From an uncultured Actinomycetes bacterium (GTDB lineage: Bacteria > Actinomycetota > Actinomycetes > S36-B12), in assembly GCA_937876275.1 (NCBI GenBank), contig CALFIA010000258.1, positions 1 to 5,562 of the forward strand: a DNA stretch of 5,562 nucleotides. The letters are read 5' to 3'. Made by a program: the position numbers and the translations under genes. How positions within the stretch are numbered: the stretch's first letter is position 1; every line of letters begins with the position of its first letter. Below, piece by piece: positions 1-5,527 of this stretch. The notes beneath the pieces are model-generated. The model did not search any database, was not told where the DNA came from, and was given only the letters and a program-made list of their open reading frames with translations.

Positions 1-2
1 AT

Positions 3-446
3 GATGCGGTAGCTGCCGGGTCACTCGGCGTGCGCGTGACTCGTAGTAAGCGCATCGTCTACGTCGTCTCCGGCATGGGCTGCGCCCTAGCTGGCGCCAT
101 GATCGCTGCGAATACGCTTCGCGTGCAACCGGAGTCGATCTTCAGCGTGCAGTGGTCTGCATACATGATCTTCATCGTGGTGATCGGTGGCATTGGCACC
201 ATCGAGGGTCCGATCGTGGGTGCCATTGTCTTTTTCGCTCTGCAGCAGTGGCTCTCCGATTACGGTGTCTGGTACCTCGTGATTCTCGGACTGCTCGCCA
301 TCATCATTACCTTGCTGCTCCCTCGCGGCATCTGGGGCCTGATCTCGGGTAACGGCAGAATCAGGCTCTTCCCGGTGGGGTATCGAATAGCCAATCCGCT
401 CGAGAAGTTCGCCCTAATCAAGCCCACTGCAACGTCGAAGGAATAG
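3..446 (+). CDS. LivM-type branched-chain amino acid ABC transporter permease, C-terminal part (5' end outside window)
   Basis: Inner-membrane permease subunit of a hydrophobic amino acid (HAAT/Liv) family ABC importer; only the last 147 residues are in the window. The frame is open from base 3, so a GTG or later start near base 30 would be artificial. The first residues (DAVAAGSLGVRVTRSK) match the cytoplasmic loop of LivM that contacts the ATPase. A hydrophobic segment (IVYVVSGMGCALAGAMIAA) follows, then the family signature VVIGGIGTIEGPIVGA, and a last membrane helix near VWYLVILGLLAIII ending in LLPRGIWGL. The roughly 30-residue polar tail ends without an ATP-binding domain, so this is not a LivM-LivG fusion. 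The TAG stop lies 2 nt before the dioxygenase ATG, which suggests co-transcription. Liv-type importers carry branched-chain amino acids, but relatives in catabolic operons carry aromatic or other organic acids; the neighbour favours the latter (inference). Confidence 0.9.
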   Translation, partial: DAVAAGSLGVRVTRSKRIVYVVSGMGCALAGAMIAANTLRVQPESIFSVQWSAYMIFIVVIGGIGTIEGPIVGAIVFFALQQWLSDYGVWYLVILGLLAIIITLLLPRGIWGLISGNGRIRLFPVGYRIANPLEKFALIKPTATSKE

Positions 447-448
447 AG

Positions 449-1285
449 ATGTCGATGACCGAGGATGAACTGACCGCGGTTGTCGTCGACCGCCTCTCGG
501 CAACCCCGGATGCCCGCCTGCGCGAGATCATGCAGGCACTGGTTCGGCACCTGCACGCCTTCGCCAAGGAAGTTCGGCTGACCGACGAGGAATGGTTTGC
601 TGGCATCCAGTTCCTCACTGCCACCGGGCACATGTGCGATGACGTGCGCCAGGAGTTCATCCTGCTCTCCGACACGCTCGGATTCTCTTCCTTGATCGAT
701 GTCATCAATCACTCCGATCTCGAGGCACTCGCGACCGAGCCGACGATCCTCGGCCCGTTCTACGTGCCCGAGTCACCCGTGCGCGAATTCGGCGCATCGA
801 TGGTCGAGTACGACGACGGGGGAGAGCCGACCATCTTCCGTGGAGTGGTGACGGATACGTCGGGTAATCCGCTTCCTGGAGCAGTGCTCGATGTCTGGCA
901 GAACGCAGCGACCGGCTTCTACGCAGTTCAGCAGCCAGACGAGCAGCCCCCGACCAACCTGAGAGGCCGATACTTCACCGACGGGAACGGCCGATATGAG
1001 ATCCGCACAGTTCGTCCGGTGCCGTACCCGATCCCGGCTGATGGGCCTGTGGGCACGCTCCTCGGCGCCACTGGTCGGCATGAGTGGCGGGCCGCCCACA
1101 TCCACGTGAAGGTCTCTGCCGAGGGCTTTGAGCCACTAACGACGCACATCTTCGATCGAGCCAGTGACTACCTTGACTCCGACACCGTGTTCGGAGTCAA
1201 GGATTCGTTGATCGAGGATTTCATTCTGTCTGCGGCCGGGGTGCTCGTGTGCGAGCACGACTTCGTGCTCGCACAATCCTGCTGA
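449..1285 (+). CDS. Intradiol ring-cleavage dioxygenase, hydroxyquinol 1,2-dioxygenase type
   Basis: Cytoplasmic non-haem Fe(III) enzyme of 278 aa, a usual length for the family, that would open a vicinal diol ring between the two hydroxyl carbons. An N-terminal helical catechol-dioxygenase domain (about residues 1-100) precedes the beta-sandwich catalytic domain (about 100-275). Fe ligands by spacing against known enzymes are Tyr158 (GFYAV), Tyr193 (PYPIP), His217 and His219 (AAHIH). The Tyr193-to-His217 distance of 24 equals that of Acinetobacter catechol 1,2-dioxygenase. Ile195-Pro196 and Arg214 fall where the Nocardioides simplex hydroxyquinol enzyme has Ile199, Pro200 and Arg218 (from memory), and ILGPF replaces the GPLYV typical of catechol enzymes. 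This favours hydroxyquinol (product 3-hydroxymuconate/maleylacetate), but catechol or a substituted catechol remains possible. The start is supported by GAAGGA at 437-442, 6 nt before the ATG. It sits between the transporter and the tautomerase. No maleylacetate reductase is in view. Confidence 0.88.
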   Translation: MSMTEDELTAVVVDRLSATPDARLREIMQALVRHLHAFAKEVRLTDEEWFAGIQFLTATGHMCDDVRQEFILLSDTLGFSSLIDVINHSDLEALATEPTILGPFYVPESPVREFGASMVEYDDGGEPTIFRGVVTDTSGNPLPGAVLDVWQNAATGFYAVQQPDEQPPTNLRGRYFTDGNGRYEIRTVRPVPYPIPADGPVGTLLGATGRHEWRAAHIHVKVSAEGFEPLTTHIFDRASDYLDSDTVFGVKDSLIEDFILSAAGVLVCEHDFVLAQSC

Positions 1286-1306
1286 GCAGTTCGAGAGAGG
1301 ATCACA

Positions 1307-1492
1307 ATGCCGTTCATCACCGTGGAGATGATTGAAGGTCGCACCGCAGAGCAGAAGGAGACTCTCATTCGATTGCTCACAGACGCCGCGATCACCGCTC
1401 TCGGCTCGCCCCCGGAGACCGTCAGGGTGCTCCTTCACGAGAACAGTGCGGCGAACTGGGGCGTCGGTGGAGTGCCAAAGTCCAAGCGTTAG
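1307..1492 (+). CDS. 4-oxalocrotonate tautomerase family protein (small, Pro1-dependent)
   Basis: A 61-aa protein of the 4-OT subgroup of the tautomerase superfamily, the normal size for this oligomeric class. After removal of the initiator Met, the catalytic base Pro1 is N-terminal (PFITVEMIEGR). Arg11 (EGRT) and Arg39 (TVRVLL), which bind the substrate carboxylates in Pseudomonas 4-OT, are at exactly the canonical positions. The hydrophobic Phe50 of 4-OT is replaced by Trp (NWGVGG). The start follows AGAGAGGA at 1294-1301 with 5 nt spacing, 21 nt after the dioxygenase stop, so it is very probably co-transcribed. Classical 4-OT isomerises 2-hydroxymuconate in meta-cleavage pathways. Beside an intradiol enzyme it might instead ketonise 3-hydroxymuconate to maleylacetate (inference). 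The family is promiscuous, so the exact substrate cannot be read from sequence. Confidence 0.88.
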   Translation: MPFITVEMIEGRTAEQKETLIRLLTDAAITALGSPPETVRVLLHENSAANWGVGGVPKSKR

Positions 1493-1621
1493 CAAGACTT
1501 CGGATGAGGTGGTGAGGCGGCCGCGCACCCGCCCTGGCGCGTTGGGCGACCCATGAGCTCCGAGTACCCCATCACGTGAAAGGCATTGACACTTCTCTCG
1601 CCCTCCCCAAACGGCCGCTCA

Positions 1622-1640
1622 TAAAGTAAGGCTTACCTAA
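1622..1640. promoter_or_regulatory. Putative DtxR/IdeR-family iron box
   Basis: The + strand reads TAAAGTAAGGCTTACCTAA; its complement is TTAGGTAAGCCTTACTTTA. Against the 19-bp consensus TTAGGTTAGCCTAACCTAA I count 15 of 19 matches. The central 11 bp (GTAAGGCTTAC, 1626-1636) are a perfect odd-length dyad. Such sites bind Fe(II)-loaded DtxR/IdeR/DmdR in Actinobacteria and normally repress transcription when iron is sufficient. The box lies in the only AT-rich stretch of the intergenic region, 158 nt before the aldehyde dehydrogenase start and 129 nt after the tautomerase stop. It therefore most likely controls the downstream gene by covering its promoter. The consensus match is seen directly; repressor binding and the identity of the regulated gene are inferred. 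A manganese-responsive member of the family could also use such a site. Confidence 0.65.
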
Positions 1641-1798
1641 CCTTTAATGCTTCGTGGGTGAGGGAAGTTGTTGGCGCACAAGGTTTTCTGGAGCGACTTC
1701 CTGCGCGATTCCAGCGCGCGGCGGCCTCCAAATGGTGCTTTACTTCAGCACTCACCCCCGCGGGCAGCCCACGGGCGCTCGACACTGAAGGAGGCGCC
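1641..1798 (+). promoter_or_regulatory. Long, potentially structured 5' leader of the aldehyde dehydrogenase gene
   Basis: If transcription starts at or near the iron box, the mRNA has an untranslated leader of about 150 nt. Visible pairings are: GGAAGTTG (1663-1670) with CGACTTCC (1694-1701, one G-U); GTGCT (1735-1739) with AGCAC (1747-1751), 7-nt loop; GGGTGAG (1656-1662) with CTCACCC (1751-1757); GGCGC (1774-1778) with GCGCC (1794-1798), whose loop contains most of the Shine-Dalgarno; and GCCTCC (1724-1729), complementary to the Shine-Dalgarno bases 1790-1795. Several are mutually exclusive, as in a switch, but GC-rich DNA yields such stems readily. I do not recognise a known riboswitch class. 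The transcription start is not established. Confidence 0.35.
1787..1794 (+). promoter_or_regulatory. Strong Shine-Dalgarno that fixes the aldehyde dehydrogenase start
   Basis: GAAGGAGG ends 4 nt before the ATG at 1799 and is close to a full anti-16S match. The reading frame stays open upstream to an earlier ATG at 1658, but the extra 47 residues show no similarity to an aldehyde dehydrogenase N-terminus and that ATG lacks a comparable ribosome binding site. The start at 1799 is therefore preferred. Confidence 0.85.
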
Positions 1799-3361
1799 AT
1801 GTCACTCGTTCTCAAGGCCGGAACCAGCTGGGCCGAGACCTACGCGCAGTGCGTATCTGTAGCGCCCGAGGCATTCGACCCCGATCGCATCCGCAACTTG
1901 ATCAATGGCGAGTGGGTGCGCGCGGGTGTTCCCGGAGATCATCAGAACCCGGTCGACGGTGCGCAGATCGAAGGTCCTCCGCGAATTAATCACGACGAGG
2001 CCATGGCGGCAGTCGACGGTGCGGTGCGCGAGCATGCTGCGTGGTCGAAGGTGGATCTCGAGGAGCGCAAGGCTCGAGTCGCGCGTGCGGTTGCAGCAAT
2101 GCGCGAGCATCGCGGCTTGCTCGCGCTGCTGCTCGTCTGGGAGATCGGCAAGCCGTGGCGCCTGGCATGTGCCGATGTTGATCGTGCACTCGACGGTGTC
2201 GACTGGTACTTGGCAGAGGTCGATCGCCAGCTCGCCGGTCGCAAGCCCCTCCCCGGCCCGGTGAGCAACATCGCCAGCTGGAACTACCCCATGAGTGTGC
2301 AGGTGCACGCCGAACTCGTGCAGATGCTCGCGGGCAATGCCGTCGTCGCCAAGACCCCAAGCCAGGGTGGCTTCCACTGCCTCACACTCGCTCACGCGCT
2401 GATGCGTCGCGAAGGCCTTCCGGTCACGCTCGTCTCGGGCATGGGTTCGTCGCTCGGCGACATTCTGATTCGCGGCGAGGGCATTGGCGCTCTTGCATTC
2501 GTCGGCGGTCGTGCCAATGGTCGCAAGGCTGCGACGACCCTGGCCGATACCGGTCGTCGTCACTTCCTCGAGCAGGAAGGCCTCAACACCTGGGGCATCT
2601 GGGGTTTCACCCAGTGGGATCTCCTCGCAGGCCACCTGAAGAAGGGCTTCGAGTACGGCAAGCAGCGCTGCACCGCCTACCCCCGCTTCGTCGTGCAGCG
2701 TGGCATGTTCGCCGACTTCCTGCAGGCATACCTGCCGGTAGTTGAGAGCCTGCGCTTCGGCCACCCACTCGCCGTTGAGAATCCTGCTGACCCGTTCCCC
2801 GAACTCGATTTCGGCCCGGTGATCAGCGCGGCGAAGGCAACCGAGCTACGCCAGAACTTCGATGAGGCGGTACGCGGTGGCGGAATCCCGCTCGTGCATC
2901 GCAGTCTGCGCGAGGGCAGTTTCCTTCCGCATCAGGACACCAGTGCATATGTCGCGCCGGCCTGCGTGCTTCAGCCGCCGTCATCGTGGGCTCTGCACCA
3001 CAAGGAGCCCTTCGGCCCGCTCGACTCGATCGTCATCGTCGACACCGAGGCTGAGTTCCTCGCCGCGATGAATGCCAGCAACGGCTCGCTCGTCGGTTCG
3101 ATCGCCACTGACGACAATGAGTTCGCGCATCGCGTGGCCGATGAACTGCAGTCGTTCAAGATCGGCATCAATGCTCCGCGCTCGCGCGGTGACCGCGATG
3201 AGATCTTCGGCGGCAAGGGCGCCTCGTGGAAGGGTGCATTCGTCGGCGGAGACCTGCTGGTTCAGGCTGTTACCGAGCCGGCTGACGGCTCCGAGGATCG
3301 CCTGTACGGCAACTTCCCGTCGTATTCGCTCTACCCGCCGACTGCGGGTCTGCAGGCCTGA
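1799..3361 (+). CDS. Aldehyde dehydrogenase superfamily protein (substrate unknown)
   Basis: A 520-aa NAD(P)-dependent aldehyde dehydrogenase-fold protein, presumably cytoplasmic, within the usual 480-520 aa range. Recognisable elements in order: INGEWV (35-40); Asn162 in SWNYP, matching the oxyanion-hole Asn of PWNFP; Lys185 in VVAKTP, the cofactor-binding Lys; FVGG (235-238) where most members have FTGS; Glu258 in LEQEG, the general base of the LELGG motif; Cys291 in KQRCTA, the catalytic nucleophile of GQxC; KEPFGP (402-407), matching EEIFGP; and GINAP with FGGKG (456-473). All three catalytic residues are kept, so activity is likely. The divergent signature motifs place it outside the best-known groups (betaine-, succinate-semialdehyde- and P5C-type), and I cannot name the substrate. 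It is the only gene directly behind the iron box, with a long leader. Its stop is one base from the hypE stop on the opposite strand, leaving no room for a separate terminator. Confidence 0.87.
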   Translation: MSLVLKAGTSWAETYAQCVSVAPEAFDPDRIRNLINGEWVRAGVPGDHQNPVDGAQIEGPPRINHDEAMAAVDGAVREHAAWSKVDLEERKARVARAVAAMREHRGLLALLLVWEIGKPWRLACADVDRALDGVDWYLAEVDRQLAGRKPLPGPVSNIASWNYPMSVQVHAELVQMLAGNAVVAKTPSQGGFHCLTLAHALMRREGLPVTLVSGMGSSLGDILIRGEGIGALAFVGGRANGRKAATTLADTGRRHFLEQEGLNTWGIWGFTQWDLLAGHLKKGFEYGKQRCTAYPRFVVQRGMFADFLQAYLPVVESLRFGHPLAVENPADPFPELDFGPVISAAKATELRQNFDEAVRGGGIPLVHRSLREGSFLPHQDTSAYVAPACVLQPPSSWALHHKEPFGPLDSIVIVDTEAEFLAAMNASNGSLVGSIATDDNEFAHRVADELQSFKIGINAPRSRGDRDEIFGGKGASWKGAFVGGDLLVQAVTEPADGSEDRLYGNFPSYSLYPPTAGLQA

Positions 3362-3362
3362 G

Positions 3363-4433
3363 TCAGCAGATGCGGGGCAGTTGCTCCGCGAGTGGCAGGT
3401 CGACCACACGGGTGCCACCGATGCCGGTCTTGGCGACGACGACTCCCGCATGGTCGTCCACGATCGTGCCAATGCGCACGGCGCCGATGCCGAACTCGTG
3501 CGACCGCATTGCGTCGAGAGCCAGATCGGCATCCTCGCCGCGCACGAATGCAATCAGTCGGCCCTCGTTCGCAACGTAGAGCGGATCAAGTCCGAGGAAT
3601 CCGCAGGCGGCGCGCACATCATCGTTGACGGGCACGTCGCGCTCGACGATCACCGTGCCGGTGTCGGAGCTCTTGGCGATCTCGTTCAACGATGCCGCGA
3701 CTCCGCCTCTCGTGGGGTCACGCATCATGCTCACCTGTGCGCCTGACGCCAGCAGTGCTGCCGTAAGCCCGTTCAGGGGGGCGCTGTCGGTGACGATGTC
3801 GGAGCCGAACTCCAGGCCCTCGCGGACACTCATCACGGCGATGCCGTGCATGGCGATCGGACCGCTGACGATGATGGCATCTCCCGGGCGCACTTGGTGC
3901 GGGCCGAGATCGAGACCGGGTGCGATCAGGCCGATGCCAGCGGTATTGATGTAGATGCCATCACCGTGGCCTGAGTCGACCACCTTGGTGTCACCGGTGA
4001 CGATCGAGACACCTGCACGCCGAGCTGCCTCGCCCATCGTGTTGGCTATGAGGCCGAGCTCATCGAGCGGAAGTCCCTCCTCCAGAACCATGCCGCACGA
4101 GAGTGCAATCGGCACCGCGCCTGTCATCGCGACGTCGTTGATCGTGCCGTTCACTGCGAGATCGCCGATGTTACCGCCTGGGAAGAAGCGCGGGCGAACG
4201 ACGTAGGTGTCGGTGCTGAAGGCCAGTCGGGCGCCGCCGATACGCAGCACCGCAGCATCGCCCAGCTGCGCGAGGACATCAGCGTTTGCTGTGCCGGCAA
4301 AAGCCGGAAGGAATAGGTGCTCGACGAGTTCAGCACTCAGTCGTCCGCCACCACCGTGGCCCATGATGATGTTCGGCTGATCGCGAAGGGGAAGCGGGCA
4401 CGACCAGTTCTCGAGATCGAGATGCTCGGTCAT
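3363..4433 (-). CDS. hypE: Hydrogenase maturation protein HypE (carbamoyl dehydratase)
   Basis: Cytoplasmic ATP-dependent enzyme of 356 aa that dehydrates the carbamoylated C-terminal Cys (supplied by HypF) to a thiocyanate, the source of the CN ligands of [NiFe]-hydrogenase. The invariant end PRIC is present, with Cys356 as the modified residue. Other PurM/AIR-synthase-fold motifs are HGGGGR (26-31), GDAAVL (58-63), STDTYVV (73-79, DSxVV in many homologues), FFPGGNIGDLAVNGT (83-97), VTGDTKVV (145-152), DGIYINTAGIG (158-168) and MRDPTRGGVA (237-246). The ATG at 4433 overlaps the hypD stop as ATGA and follows GAGG (minus strand, 4444-4441). An in-frame start at 4547 would add 38 residues lying inside hypD and unlike any HypE N-terminus. 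Translation is probably coupled to hypD. Confidence 0.97.
   Translation of the reverse strand: MTEHLDLENWSCPLPLRDQPNIIMGHGGGGRLSAELVEHLFLPAFAGTANADVLAQLGDAAVLRIGGARLAFSTDTYVVRPRFFPGGNIGDLAVNGTINDVAMTGAVPIALSCGMVLEEGLPLDELGLIANTMGEAARRAGVSIVTGDTKVVDSGHGDGIYINTAGIGLIAPGLDLGPHQVRPGDAIIVSGPIAMHGIAVMSVREGLEFGSDIVTDSAPLNGLTAALLASGAQVSMMRDPTRGGVAASLNEIAKSSDTGTVIVERDVPVNDDVRAACGFLGLDPLYVANEGRLIAFVRGEDADLALDAMRSHEFGIGAVRIGTIVDDHAGVVVAKTGIGGTRVVDLPLAEQLPRIC
4430..4433 (-). promoter_or_regulatory. ATGA stop/start overlap coupling hypD to hypE
   Basis: On the minus strand, ATG (4433-4431) of hypE shares two bases with the hypD stop TGA (4432-4430). This arrangement usually gives translational coupling and here decides the hypE start. 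Confidence 0.85.
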
Positions 4434-5527
4434 GCAGAGACCTCGATACGACGGAATTGGTAGTAGGCCGCGCAGGCACCCTCGCTGGAGACCATCGGAG
4501 CACCGAGGGGCATCCGCGGGGTGCACTCCTTGCCGAAGGCGGCGCACTCATTCGGCTTGATGAGGCCCTGGAGAACCTCACCGCTTCGGCACAGCTTCGA
4601 CTCCTCGGTGTGGATTCCCGTGACGTCGAAGCGCTTCTCGGCATCGAATTCCGCGTACTTATCCGAGAGCATCCAACCGGACTGAGGAATGACCCCGATT
4701 CCGCGCCAGGCACGATCACAGGTCGTGAACACGTCGGCCACGACCGCCTGCGCAGTGGGATTGCCCTCTGCTGAAACGGCCCGAGGATAGGCGTTCTCGA
4801 GATCCGCTCGGCCCTCCTCGAGCTGCAGCAGCACCCTGCGAATGCCCTCAAGAACATCAAGCGGCTCGAATCCCGTCACGACGATGGGCACGTGGTACTT
4901 ATCAACGAGCTCGGCGTACTGGCCCATGCCCATCACCGTGCAGACATGGCCTGCAGCAAGGAAGCCCTGCACGCGACGATTCGGCGAATCCATGATCGCG
5001 GTGATGGCCGGGGGTACGAGCACGTGCGAGATCAGGACCGAGAAATTTGCCAGACCAAACTGCTTGGCCATCTGCACGGTCATCGCATTGGCCGGTGCCG
5101 TCGTCTCGAAGCCGATGCCGAAGAACACCACCTGCTTATCGGGGTTCTCCTGCGCCAGGCGCACGGCGTCGAGGGGCGAGTACACGATGCGGATATCTCC
5201 GCCGGCGCTCTTGATGCGGAAGAGGTCGGTGCTGGATCCGGGCACTCGCACCATGTCGCCGAAGGAGCAGAAGATGACATCGGGCCTTGCCGCGATGGCG
5301 AGCGCACGATCGATGGTCTCCAGTGGGGTGACGCACACGGGGCATCCTGGACCGTGGATCAAGGTGACGCCTTCGGGAAGCAGCTGATCGATGCCATTGC
5401 GGATGATGGTGTGTGTCTGGCCGCCGCAGACCTCCATGATCGACCAAGGTCGGGTGACGATGCGCGCGATGTCGTCCAGGAGGCGGCGAGCGAGCTCGGG
5501 ATCGCCGAATTCGTCGAGATACTTCAT
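4430..5527 (-). CDS. hypD: Hydrogenase maturation iron-sulfur protein HypD
   Basis: A 365-aa [4Fe-4S] protein that with HypC forms the scaffold on which the Fe(CN)2CO unit is assembled before transfer to the hydrogenase large subunit. All hallmark motifs are visible: Cys34 in MEVCGGQTHT; Cys62 and Cys65 in GPGCPVCVTP, the redox-active and iron-holding cysteines; GIGFETTAP (137-145); GHVCTVMG (193-200); and the C-terminal cluster ligands Cys313, Cys328, Cys335 and Cys352 (the last in MVSSEGACAAYY). Length and motif order are typical and nothing is missing. The ATG at 5527 follows a moderate AGGTAGAG (minus strand, 5537-5530) at close spacing. It overlaps hypE by 4 nt and an upstream open frame by 4 nt, as expected in a hypC-hypD-hypE order. 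It implies that the genome encodes a [NiFe]-hydrogenase. Confidence 0.98.
   Translation of the reverse strand: MKYLDEFGDPELARRLLDDIARIVTRPWSIMEVCGGQTHTIIRNGIDQLLPEGVTLIHGPGCPVCVTPLETIDRALAIAARPDVIFCSFGDMVRVPGSSTDLFRIKSAGGDIRIVYSPLDAVRLAQENPDKQVVFFGIGFETTAPANAMTVQMAKQFGLANFSVLISHVLVPPAITAIMDSPNRRVQGFLAAGHVCTVMGMGQYAELVDKYHVPIVVTGFEPLDVLEGIRRVLLQLEEGRADLENAYPRAVSAEGNPTAQAVVADVFTTCDRAWRGIGVIPQSGWMLSDKYAEFDAEKRFDVTGIHTEESKLCRSGEVLQGLIKPNECAAFGKECTPRMPLGAPMVSSEGACAAYYQFRRIEVSA

Larger units (their letters stand above)
1493..1798. other. 306-nt intergenic region between the tautomerase and aldehyde dehydrogenase genes
   Basis: No convincing gene lies here. The first part (1493-1600) is GC-rich, with a weak GGCGG/CCGCC inverted repeat at 1516-1533 that has no following T-tract, so no intrinsic terminator can be claimed for the upstream operon. 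A TTGACA hexamer is at 1586-1591, but no good -10 element lies 16-18 nt downstream. An AT-rich island at 1619-1648 contains the DtxR/IdeR-like box and is the most likely promoter zone for the aldehyde dehydrogenase. The rest (1641-1798) is a probable untranslated leader that ends in a strong ribosome binding site. Confidence 0.75.

Noticed and set aside
30..446. A complete 138-residue small membrane protein starting at the GTG at 30.
   Set aside because: The frame is open back to base 3 and its upstream residues match the LivM cytoplasmic loop, so this is a truncated view of a longer permease.
260..712. A 150-codon minus-strand frame spanning the permease/dioxygenase junction.
   Set aside because: Both + strand genes are clearly identified by motifs; this frame has no recognisable features and crosses their boundary.
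1516..1533. A GGCGG/CCGCC inverted repeat after the tautomerase gene, considered as an intrinsic terminator.
   Set aside because: The stem is only 5 bp with an 8-nt loop and no T-run follows; such repeats are common in GC-rich DNA.
1586..1591. TTGACA as a -35 promoter element.
   Set aside because: No TANNNT-like -10 lies 16-18 nt downstream; the AT-rich iron-box region is about 30 nt away, too far for a normal sigma-70 promoter.
1658..1798. A 47-residue N-terminal extension of the aldehyde dehydrogenase from an upstream ATG.
   Set aside because: A near-perfect Shine-Dalgarno stands 4 nt before the ATG at 1799, and the extension is not similar to ALDH N-termini.
1802..2764. A 320-codon open frame on the minus strand, antisense to the aldehyde dehydrogenase.
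   Set aside because: It lies wholly inside a gene with clear motifs, has no recognisable domain, and long antisense frames are expected in GC-rich coding DNA.
3072..3746. A 224-codon + strand frame running from the end of the aldehyde dehydrogenase into hypE.
   Set aside because: It overlaps two confidently identified genes, has Arg/Ser/Ala-rich shadow composition, and shows no domain.
4434..4547. A 38-residue N-terminal extension of HypE.
   Set aside because: It lies in the hypD coding sequence; the ATGA overlap start at 4433 gives the standard HypE N-terminus.
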